DNA of 64,000 nt from Leptodactylus fallax (taxonomy: Eukaryota > Chordata > Amphibia > Anura > Leptodactylidae). A model generated the notes under the pieces. The model did not search any database, had not been told where the DNA came from, and worked only from the letters and a program-made list of their open reading frames with translations. Where the stretch lies: contig CAMRHE010000459.1 in NCBI GenBank assembly GCA_947044405.1, forward strand, positions 966,501 to 1,030,500, written 5' to 3'. Below, one piece after another: positions 28,001 to 40,000 of the stretch (the stretch's first letter is position 1; every line of letters starts with the position of its first letter). Position numbers and translations under genes: made by a program.

Positions 28001-31000
28001 GAGGAGATGGTGGTGGTGGGGAAGGAGATGATACTAGTGGTGGAGGAGATGGTGGCGGGGTAGGAGATGATACTAATGGTGGAAGAGATGGTGGTGGTAG
28101 TGGGGTAGGAGATGATACTAGTGGTGGAGGAGATGGTGGTGGTGGGGTAGGAGATGATACTAATGGTGGAGGAGATGGTGGTGGTGGGGTAAGAAATGAT
28201 ACTAGTGGTGGAGGAGATGGTGGCGGGGTAGGAGATGATACTAATGGTGGAGGAGATGGTGGTGGTGGGGTAGGAGATGATGCTAGTGGTGGAGGAGATG
28301 GTGGCGGGGTAGGAGATGATACTAATGGTGGAGGAGATGGTGTGGTGGTGGGGTAGGAGATGATACTAATGGTGGTGGTGAAGGAGATGATCTAATTGGT
28401 AGTGGAGATGATACTAATGGTGGAGATGGTGGTGGTGGGGTACGAGATGATACTAATGTTGGAGGAGATGGTGGTGGTGGTGGTATGGTAGGAGATGATA
28501 CTATGGTGGAGGAGAGGTGGTGGTGGTGGTGGTGGGGTAGGAGATGATACTAGTGGTGGAGGAGATGGTGGTGGGGTAGGAGATGATACTAATGGTGGAG
28601 GAGATAATGGTAGTGGTGGGGTAGGAGATGATACTAGTGGTGGAGGAGATGGTGGTGGTGGTGGTGGGGTAGGAGATGATACTAATGGTGGAGGAGATGG
28701 TGGTGGTGGTGGGGTAGGAGATACTAGTGTGAGGAGATGGTGGTCGGTGGGGTAGGAGATGATACTAGTGTGAGGAGATGGTGGTGGTGGTGGTGCGGTA
28801 GGAGATGATACTAGTGGTAGGAGATGGTGGTGGTGGTGGTGGTGGGGTAGGAGATGATACTAGTGGTGAGGAGATGGTGGTGGGGTAGGAGATGATACTA
28901 GTGGTGGAGGAGATGGTGGTAGTTGGGGTAGGAGATGATACTAGTGGGGAGTGGTGGTGGTGGTGGTGGGGTAGGAGATGATACTAATGGTGGAGGAGAT
29001 GGTGGTGGTGGTGGGGTAGGAGATGATACTAGTGGTGGAGGAGATGGTGGTGGGTGGGGTAGGAGATGCTACTAGGGTGGAGGAGATGGTGGTGGTGGTG
29101 GTGCGGTAGGAGATGATACTAGGGTGGAGGAGATGGTGGTGGGGGGTAGGAGATGATACAAATGGTGGGTGATGGTGGTGGTCGGGTAGGAGATGATACT
29201 AATGGTGGTGGTGAAGGAGTGATACTATTGGTAGTGAGATGATACTTGGTGGTGGTGAGAGATGATACTAATGGTGGAGGAGATGGTGGTGGTGGTGCGG
29301 TAGGAGATGATACTAGTGGTGGAAGATGGTGGTGTCGGCAGGAGATGATACTAGTGGTGGAAGATGGTGGTGGTGGGGAGGAGATGATACTAATGGTTAG
29401 GAGATGGTGGTGGTGCAGTAGGAATGATACTAGTGGTGGAGGAGATGGTGGTGGTGGTGCGGCAGGAGATGATACTAGTGGTGGAGGAGATGGTAGCGGG
29501 GTAGGAGATGATACTAGTGGTGGAGGAGATGGTGGTGGTGGGGTAGGAGATGATATTAGTGGTGGAGGAGATGGTGGTGGTGGTCGGTAGGAGATGATAC
29601 TAGTGGTGGAGGAGATGGTCGTAGTGGGGTAGGAGATGATACTAGTGGTGGAGGAGATGTGGTGGTGGGGTAGGAGATGATATTAGTGGTGGAGGAGATG
29701 GTGGTGGTGGTGGTAGGAGATGATACTAATGGTGGAGGAGATGGTGGTAGTGGGGTAGGAGATGATACTAGTGGTGGAGGAGATGGTGGTGGTGGGGTAG
29801 GAGATGATACTAATGGTGGAGGAGATGGTGGTGGTGATGGGGTAGGAGATGATACTAATGGTGGAGGAGATGGTGGTGGTGGGGTAAGAGATGATACTAG
29901 TGGTGGAGGACATGGTGGCAGGATAGGAGATGATATTAATGGTGGAGGAGATGGTGGTGGTGGGGTAAGAGATGATACTAGTGGTGGAGGAGATGGTGGC
30001 GGGGTAGGAGATGATACTAATGGTGGAGGAGATGGTGGTGGTGGGGTAGGAGATGATACTAGTGGTGGAGGAGATGGTGGTGGATGGGTAGGAGATGATA
30101 CTAATGGTGGAGGAGATGGTGGTGGTAGTGGGGTAGGAGATGATACTAGTGGTGAGGAGATGGAGGTGGAGTAGGAGATGATACTAATGGTGGAGGAGAT
30201 GGTGGTGGTGGGGTAGGAGATGATACTAGTGGTGGAGGAGATGGTGGGTAGGAGATGATACTATGGTGGAGAGATGTGGTGGTGGGGAAGAGATGATACT
30301 AGTGGTGGAGGAGATGGTGGCAGGTAGGAGATGATACTAATGGTGGAGGAGTGGTGGTGGGGTAAGAGATGATACTAGTGGTGGAGGAGATGGTGGCGGG
30401 GTAGGAGATGATACTAATGGTGGAGGAGATGGTGGTGGTGGGGTAGGAGATGATACTAGTGGTGGAGGAGATGGTGGCGGGGTAGGAGATGATACAAATG
30501 GTGGAGGAGATGGTGGTGGTGGGGTAGGAGATGATACTAGTGGTGGAGGAGATGGTGGCGGGTAGGAGATGATACTAATGGTGGAGGAGATGGTGGTGGT
30601 AGTGGGGTAGGAGATGATACTAGTGGTGGAGGAGATGGAGGTGGGGTAGGAGATGATACTAATGGTGGAGGAGATGGTGGTGGTAGTGGGGTAGGAGATG
30701 ATACTAGTGGAGGAGATGGTTGGTGGGGTAGGAGATGATACTAGTGGTGGAGGAGATGGAGGTGGTGGGGTAGGAGATGATACTAATGGTGGAGGAGATG
30801 GTGGTGGTGGTGCGGTAGGAGATGATACTAGTGGTGGAGGAGATGGTGGTAGTGGGGTAGGAGATGATACTAGTGGTGGAGGAGATGGTGGTGGTGGTGG
30901 GGTAGGAGATGATACTAGTGGTGGAGGAGATGGTGGTGGTGGGGTAGGAGATGATACTAGTGGTGGAGGAGATGGTGGTGGTGGGGTAGGAGATGATACT

Positions 31001-34000
31001 AGTGGTGGAGGAGATGGTGGTGGTGGGGTAGGAGATGATACTAGTGGTGGAGGAGATGGTGGTGGTGGTGTGGTAGGAGATGATACTAGTGGTGGAGGAG
31101 ATGGTGGTAGTGGGGTAGGAGATGATACTAATGGTGGAGGAGATGGTGGTGGGGTAGGAGATGATAGTAATGGTGGAGGAGATGGTGGTAGTGGGGTAGG
31201 AGATGATACTAGTGGTGGAGGAGATGGTGGCGGGGTAGGAGATGATACTAATGGTGGAGGAGATGGTGGTGGTAGTGGGATAGGAGATGATATTAGTGGT
31301 GGAGGAGATGGTGGTGGTGGGGTAGGAGATGATACTAATGGTGGAGGAGATGGTGGTGGTGGGGTAAGAGATGATACTAGTGGTGGAGGAGATGGTGGCG
31401 GGGTAGGAGATGATACTAATGGTGGAGGAGATGGTGGTGGTGGGGTAGGAGATGATACTAGTGGTGGAGGAGATGGTGGCGGGGTAGGAGATGATACTAA
31501 TGGTGGAGGAGATGGTGGTGGTAGTGGGGTAGGAGATGATACTAGTGGTGGAGGAGATGGTGGTGGTGGGGTAGGAGATGATAATAATGGTGGAGGAGAT
31601 GGTGGTGGTGGGGTAGGAGATAATACTAGTGGTGGAGGAGATAGTGGCGGGGTAGGAGATGATAGTAATGGTAGAGGAGATGGTGGTAGTGGGGTAGGAG
31701 ATGATACTAGTGGTGGAGGAGATGGTGGTGGTGGGGTTGGAGATGATACTAGTGGTGGAGAAGATGGTGGTGGTGGTGGGGTAGGAGATGATACTAATGG
31801 TGGAGGAGATGGTGGTGGTGGGGTAAGAGATGATACTAATGGTGGAAGAGATGGTGGTGGGGTAAGAGATGATACTAGTGGTGGAGGAGATGGTGGCGGG
31901 GTAGGAGATGATACTAATGGTGGAGGAGATGGTGGTGGTAGGGTAGGAGATGATACTAGTGGTGGAGGAGATGGTGGTGGGGTAGGAGATGATACTAGTG
32001 GTGGAGTAGATGGTGGAGGGGTAGGAGATGATACTAATGGTGGAGGAGATGGTGGTGGTGAGGTAAGAGATGATACTAGTGGTGACGGAGATGGTGGCGG
32101 GGTAGGAGATGATACTAATGGTGGAGGAGATGGTGGAGGGGTAGGAGATGATACTAATGGTGGAGGAGATGGTGGTGGTGGTGGGGTAGGAGATGATACT
32201 AGTGGTGGAGGAGATGGTGGTAGTGGGGTAGGAGATGATACTAGAGGTGGAGGAGATGGTGGTGGTGTGGGGTAGGAGATGATACTAATGGTGGAGGAGA
32301 TGGTGGTGGTGGTGGGGTAGGAGATGATACTAGTGGTGGAGGAGATGGTGGAGGGGTAGGAGATGATACTAATGGTGGAGGAGATGGTGGTGGTGGTGGG
32401 GTAGGAGATGATACTAGTGGTGGAGGAGATGGTGGTAGTGGGGTAGGAGATGATACTAGAGGTGGAGGAGATGGTGGTGGTGATGGGGTAGGAGATGATA
32501 CTAATGGTGGAGGAGATGGTGGTGGTGGTGGGGTAGGAGATGATACTAGTGGTGGAGGAGATGGTGGTGGTGGTGGGGTAGGAGATGATACTAGTGGTGG
32601 AGGAGATGGTGGTGGTGGTGCGGTTGGAGATGATACTAGTGGTGGAGGAGATGGTGGCGGGGTAGGAGATGATACTAATGGCGGAGGATATGGTGGTGGT
32701 AGTGGGGTAGGAGATGATACTAGTGGTGGAGGAGATGGTGGTGGTGGGGTAGGAGATGATACTAATGGTGGAGGAGATGGTGGTGGTGGGGTAGGAGATG
32801 ATACTAGTGGTGGAGGAGATAGTGGCGGGGTAGGAGATGATAGTAATGGTGGAGGAGATGGTGGTAGTGGGGTAGGAGATGATACTAGTGGTGGAGGAGA
32901 TGGTGGTGGTGGGGTAGGAGATGATACTAGTGGTGGAGGAGATGGTGGTGGTGGTGGGGTAGGAGATGATACTAATGGTGGAGGAGATGGTGGTGTTGGG
33001 GTAAGAGATGATACTAGTGGTGGAAGAGATGGTGGTGGGGTAGGAGATGATACTAATGGTGGAGGAGATGGTGGTGGTGGGGTAAGAGATGATACTAGTG
33101 GTGGAGGAGATGGTGGCGGGGTAGGAGATGATACTAGTGGTGGAGGGGATGGTGGTGGTAGGGTAGGAGATGATACTAGTGGTGGAGGAGATGGTGGTGG
33201 GGTAGGAGATGATACTAGTGGTGGAGGAGATGGTGGAGGGGTAGGAGATGATACTAATGGTGGAGGAGATGGTGGTGGTGGTGGGGTAGGAGATGATACT
33301 AGTGGTGGAGGAGATGCTGGAGGGGTAGGAGATGATACTAATGGTGGAGGAGATGGTGGTGGTGGTGGGGTAGGAGATGATACTAGTGGTGGAGGAGATG
33401 GTGGTAGTGGGGTAGGAAATGATACTAGTGGTGGAGGAGATGGTGGTGGTGATGGGGTAGGAGATGATACTAATGGTGGAGGAGATGGTGGTGGTGGGGT
33501 AAGAGATGATACTAGTGGTGGAGGAGATGGTGGCAGGATAGGAGATGATACTAATGGTGGAGGAGATGGTGGTGGTGGGGTAAGAGATGATACTAGTGGT
33601 GGAGGAGATGGTGGCGGGGTAGGAGATGATACTAATGGTGGAGGAGATGGTGGTGGTGGGGTAGGAGATGATACTAGTGGTGGAGGAGATGGTGGCGGGG
33701 TAGGAGATGATACTAATGGTGGAGGAGATGGTGGTGGTGGGGTAGGAGATGATACTAGTGGTGGAGGAGATGGTGGCGGGGTAGGAGATGATACTAATGG
33801 TGGAGGAGATGGTGGTGGTAGTGGGGTAGGAGATGATACTAGTGGTGGAGGAGATGGAGGTGGGGTAGGAGATGATACTAATGGTGGAGGAGATGGTGGT
33901 GGTAGTGGGGTAGGAGATGATACTAGTGGTGGAGGAGATGGAGGTGGGGTAGGAGATGATACTAATGGTGGAGGAGATGGTGGTGGTGGGGTAGGAGATG

Positions 34001-37000
34001 ATACTAGTGGTGGAGGAGATGGTGGCAGGATAGAAGATGATACTAATGGTGGAGGAGATGGTGGTGGTGGGGTAAGAGATGATACTAGTGGTGGAGGAGA
34101 TGGTGGCAGGATAGGAGATGATACTAATGGTGGAGGAGATGGTGGTGGTGGGGTAAGTGATGATACTAGTGGTGGAGGAGATGGTGGCGGGGTAGGAGAT
34201 GATACTAATGGTGGAGGAGATGGTGGTGGTGGGGTAGGAGATCATACTAGTGGTGGAGGAGATGGTGGCGGGGTAGGAGATGATACTAATGGTGGAGGAG
34301 ATGGTGGTGGTGGGGTAGGAGATGATACTAGTGGTGGAGGAGATGGTGGCGGGGTAGGAGATGATACTAATGGTGGAGGAGATGGTGGTGGTAGTGGGGT
34401 AGGAGATGATACTAGTGGTGGAGGAGATGGAGGTGGGGTAGGAGATGATACTAATGGTGGAGGAGATGGTGGTGGTAGTGGGGTAGGAGATGATACTAGT
34501 GGTGGAGGAGATGGAGGTGGGGTAGGAGATGATACTAATGGTGGAGGAGATGGTGGTGGTGGGGTAGGAGATGATACTAGTGGTGGAGGAGATGGTGGCA
34601 GGATAGGAGATGATACTAATGGTGGAGGAGATGGTGGTGGTGGGGTAAGAGATGATACTAGTGGTGGAGGAGATGGTGGCAGGATAGGAGATGATACTAG
34701 TGGTGGAGGAGATGGTGGTGGGGTAGGAGATGATACTAATGGTGGAGGAGATGTTGGTGGTGGGGTAAGAGATGATACTAATGGTGGAGGAGATGGTGGT
34801 GGTGGGGTAGGAGATGATACTAGTGGTGGAGGAGATGGTGGCGGGGTAGGAGATGATACTAGTGGTGGAGGAGATGGTGGAGGGATAGGAGATGATACTA
34901 ATGGTGGAGGAGATGGTGGTGGTGGTGGGGTAGGAGATGATACTAGTGGTGGAGGAGATGGTGATAGTGGGGTAGGAGATGATACTAGTGGTGGAGGAGA
35001 TGGTGGTGGTGATGGGGTAGGAGATGATACTAATGGTGGAGGAGATGGTGGTGGTGGGGTAAGAGATGATACTAGTGGTGGAGGAGATGGTGGCAGGATA
35101 GGAGATGATAATAATGGTGGAGGAGATGGTGGTGGTGGGGTAAGAGATGATACTAGTGGTGGAGGAGATGGTGGCGGGGTAGGAGATGATACTAATGGTG
35201 GAGGAGATGGTGGTGGTGGGGTAGGAGATGATACTAGTGGTGGAGGAGATGGTGGCGGGGTAGGAGATGATACTAATGGTGGAGGAGATGGTGGTGGTGG
35301 GGTAGGAGATGATACTAGTGGTGGAGGAGATGGTGGCGGGGTAGGAGATGATACTAATGGTGGAGGAGATGGTGGTGGTAGTGGGGTAGGAGATGATACT
35401 AGTGGTGGAGGAGATGGAGGTGGGGTAGGAGATGATACTAATGGTGGAGGAGATGGTGGTGGTAGTGGGGTAGGAGATGATACTAGTGGTGGAGGAGATG
35501 GAGGTGGGGTAGGAGATGATACTAATGGTGGAGGAGATGGTGGTGGTGGGGTAGGAGATGATACTAGTGGTGGAGGAGATGGTGGTGGTGGTGGGGTAGG
35601 AGATGATACTAGTGGTGGAGGAGATGGTGGTGGTGGGGTAGGAGATGATACTAGTGGTGGAGGAGATGGTGGTGGTGGGGTAGGAGATGATACTAGTGGT
35701 GGAGGAGATGGTGGTGGTGGGGTAGGAGATGATACTAGTGGTGGAGGAGATGGTGCTGGTGGTGTGGTAGGAGATGATACTAGTGGTGGAGGAGATGGTG
35801 GTAGTGGGGTAGGAGATGATACTAATGGTGGAGGAGATGGTGGTGGGGTAGGAGATGATAGTAATGGTGGAGTAGATGGTGGTAGTGGGGTAGGAGATTA
35901 TACTAGTGGTGGAGGAGATGGTGGTGGTGGTGGGGTAGGAGATGATACTAATGGTGGAGGAGATGGTGTTGGTGGGGTAAGAGATGATACTAGTGGTGGA
36001 GGAGATGGTGGCGGGGTAGGAGATGATACTAATGGTGGAGGAGATGGTGGTGGTGGGGTAGGAGATGACACTAGTGGTGGAGGAGATGGTGGCGGGGTAG
36101 GAGATGACACTAATGGTGGAGGAGATGGTGGTGGTAGTGGGGTAGGAGATGATACTAGTGGTGGAGGAGATGGTGGTGGTGGGGTAGGAGATGATACTAA
36201 TGGTGGAGGAGATGGTGGTGGTGGGGTAAGAGATGATACTAGTGGTGGAGGAGATGGTGGCGGGGTAGGAGATGATACTAATGGTGGAGGAGATGGTGGT
36301 GGTGGGGTAGGAGTTGATACTAGTGGTGGAGGAGATGGTGGCGGGGTAGGAGATGATACTAATGGTGGAGGAGATGGTGGTGGTAGTGGGGTAGGAGATG
36401 ATACTAGTGGTGGAGGAGATGGTGGTGGTGGGGTAGGAGATGATACTAATGGTGGAGGAGATGATGGTGGTGGGGTAGGAGATGATACTAGTGGTGGAGG
36501 AGATGGTGGTGTTGGGGTAGGAGATCATACTAGTGGTGGAGGAGATGGTGGCGGGGTAGGAGATGATACTAATGGTGGAGGAGATGGTGGTGGTGGGGTA
36601 GGAGATGATACTAGTGGTGGAGGAGATGGTGGCGGGGTAGGAGATGATACTAATGGTGGAGGAGATGGTGGTGGTAGTGGGGTAGGAGATGATACTAGTG
36701 GTGGAGGAGATGGAGGTGGGGTAGGAGATGATACTAATGGTGGAGGAGATGGTGGTGGTAGTGGGGTAGGAGATGATATTAGTGGTGGAGGAGATGGAGG
36801 TGGGGTAGGAGATGATACTAATGGTGGAGGAGATGGTGGTGGTGGGGTAGGAGATGATACTAGTGGTGGAGGAGATGGTGGCAGGATAGGAGATGATACT
36901 AATGGTGGAGGAGATGGTGGTGGTGGGGTAAGAGATGATACTAGTGGTGGAGGAGATGGTGGCAGGATAGGAGATGATACTAGTGGTGGAGGAGATGGTG

Positions 37001-40000
37001 GTGGTGGGGTAGGAGATGATACTAATGGTGGAGGAGATGTTGGTGGTGGGGTAAGAGATGATACTAATGGTGGAGGAGATGGTGGTGGTGGGGTAGGAGA
37101 TGATACTAGTGGTGGAGGAGATGGTGGCGGGGTAGGAGATGATACTAGTGGTGGAGGAGATGGTGGAGGGATAGGAGATGATACTAATGGTGGAGGAGAT
37201 GGTGGTGGTGGTGGGGTAGGAGATGATACTAGTGGTGGAGGAGATGGTGATAGTGGGGTAGGAGATGATACTAGTGGTGGAGGAGATGGTGGTGGTGATG
37301 GGGTAGGAGATGATACTAATGGTGGAGGAGATGGTGGTGGTGGGGTAAGAGATGATACTAGTGGTGGAGGAGATGGTGGCAGGATAGGAGATGATAATAA
37401 TGGTGGAGGAGATGGTGGTGGTGGGGTAAGAGATGATACTAGTGGTGGAGGAGATGGTGGCGGGGTAGGAGATGATACTAATGGTGGAGGAGATGGTGGT
37501 GGTGGGGTAGGAGATGATACTAGTGGTGGAGGAGATGGTGGCGGGGTAGGAGATGATACTAATGGTGGAGGAGATGGTGGTGGTGGGGTAGGAGATGATA
37601 CTAGTGGTGGAGGAGATGGTGGCGGGGTAGGAGATGATACTAATGGTGGAGGAGATGGTGGTGGTAGTGGGGTAGGAGATGATACTAGTGGTGGAGGAGA
37701 TGGAGGTGGGGTAGGAGATGATACTAATGGTGGAGGAGATGGTGGTGGTAGTGGGGTAGGAGATGATACTAGTGGTGGAGGAGATGGAGGTGGGGTAGGA
37801 GATGATACTAATGGTGGAGGAGATGGTGGTGGTGGGGTAGGAGATGATACTAGTGGTGGAGGAGATGGTGGTGGTGGTGGGGTAGGAGATGATACTAGTG
37901 GTGGAGGAGATGGTGGTGGTGGGGTAGGAGATGATACTAGTGGTGGAGGAGATGGTGGTGGTGGGGTAGGAGATGATACTAGTGGTGGAGGAGATGGTGG
38001 TGGTGGTGTGGTAGGAGATGATACTAGTGGTGGAGGAGATGGTGGTAGTGGGGTAGGAGATGATACTAATGGTGGAGGAGATGGTGGTGGGGTAGGAGAT
38101 GATAGTAATGGTGGAGTAGATGGTGGTAGTGGGGTAGGAGATTATACTAGTGGTGGAGGAGATGGTGGTGGTGGTGGGGTAGGAGATGATACTAATGGTG
38201 GAGGAGATGGTGTTGGTGGGGTAAGAGATGATACTAGTGGTGGAGGAGATGGTGGCGGGGTAGGAGATGATACTAATGGTGGAGGAGATGGTGGTGGTGG
38301 GGTAGGAGATGACACTTGTGGTGGAGGAGATGGTGGCGGGGTAGGAGATGACACTAATGGTGGAGGAGATGGTGGTGGTAGTGGGGTAGGAGATGATACT
38401 AGTGGTGGAGGAGATGGTGGTGGTGGGGTAGGAGATGATACTAATGGTGGAGGAGATGGTGGTGGTGGGGTAAGAGATGATACTAGTGGTGGAGGAGATG
38501 GTGGCGGGGTAGGAGATGATACTAATGGTGGAGGAGATGGTGGTGGTGGGGTAGGAGATGATACTAGTGGTGGAGGAGATGGTGGCGGGGTAGGAGATGA
38601 TACTAATGGTGGAGGAGATGGTGGTGGTAGTGGGGTAGGAGATGATACTAGTGGTGGAGGAGATGGTGGTGGTGGGGTAGGAGATGATACTAATGGTGGA
38701 GGAGATGATGGTGGTGGGGTAGGAGATGATACTAGTGGTGGAGGAGATAGTGGCGGGGTAGGAGATGATAGTAATGGTGGAGGAGATGGTGGTAGTGGGG
38801 TAGGAGATGATACTAGTGGTGGAGGAGATGGTGGTGGTGGGGTAGGAGATGATACTAATGGTGGAGGAGATGGTGGTGGTGATGGGGTAGGAGATGATAC
38901 TAATGGTGGAGTAGATGGTGGTAGTGGGGTAGGAGATTATACTAGTGGTGGAGGAGATGGTGGTGGTGGTGGGGTAGGAGATGATACTAATGGTGGAGGA
39001 GATGGTGGTGGTGGGGTAAGAGATGATACTAGTGGTGGAGGAGATGGTGGCGGGGTAGGAGATGATACTAATGGTGGAGGAGATGGTGGTGGTGGGGTAG
39101 GAGATGACACTAGTGGTGGAGGAGATGGTGGCGGGGTAGGAGATGACACTAATGGTGGAGGAGATGGTGGTGGTAGTGGGGTAGGAGATGATACTAGTGG
39201 TGGAGGAGATGGTGGTGGTGGGGTAGGAGATGATACTAATGGTGGTGGAGATGGTGGTGGTGGGGTAAGAGATGATACTAGTGGTGGAGGAGATGGTGGC
39301 GGGGTAGGAGATGATACTAATGGTGGAGGAGATGGTGGTGGTGGGGTAGGAGTTGATACTAGTGGTGGAGGAGATGGTGGCGGGGTAGGAGATGATACTA
39401 ATGGTGGAGGAGATGGTGGTGGTAGTGGGGTAGGAGATGATTCTAGTGGTGGAGGAGATGGTGGTGGTGGGGTAGGAGATGATACTAATGGTGGAGGAGA
39501 TGATGGTGGTGGGGTAGGAGATGATACTAGTGGTGGAGGAGATGGTGGTGGTGGGGTAGGAGATCATACTAGTGGTGGAGGAGATGGTGGCGGGGTAGGA
39601 GATGATACTAATGGTGGAGGAGATGGTGGTGGTGGGGTAGGAGATGATACTAGTGGTGGAGGAGATGGTGGCGGGGTAGGAGATGATACTAATGGTGGAG
39701 GAGATGGTGGTGGTAGTGGGGTAGGAGATGATACTAGTGGTGGAGGAGATGGAGGTGGGGTAGGAGATGATACTAATGGTGGAGGAGATGGTGGTGGTAG
39801 TGGGGTAGGAGATGATACTAGTGGTGGAGGAGATGGAGGTGGGGTAGGAGATGATACTAATGGTGGAGGAGATGGTGGTGGTGGGGTAGGAGATGATACT
39901 AGTGGTGGAGGAGATGGTGGCAGGATAGGAGATGATACTAATGGTGGAGGAGATGGTGGTGGTGGGGTAAGAGATGATACTAGTGGTGGAGGAGATGGTG

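Noticed and set aside
30337..39567. A 3076-codon minus-strand open frame rich in Ser, Thr, Ile, Tyr and Pro
   Set aside because: It lies wholly in the 39-45-bp array, where every unit length is a multiple of three. No splice signals, no domain and no composition change; it is antisense to SAP25 intron 3.
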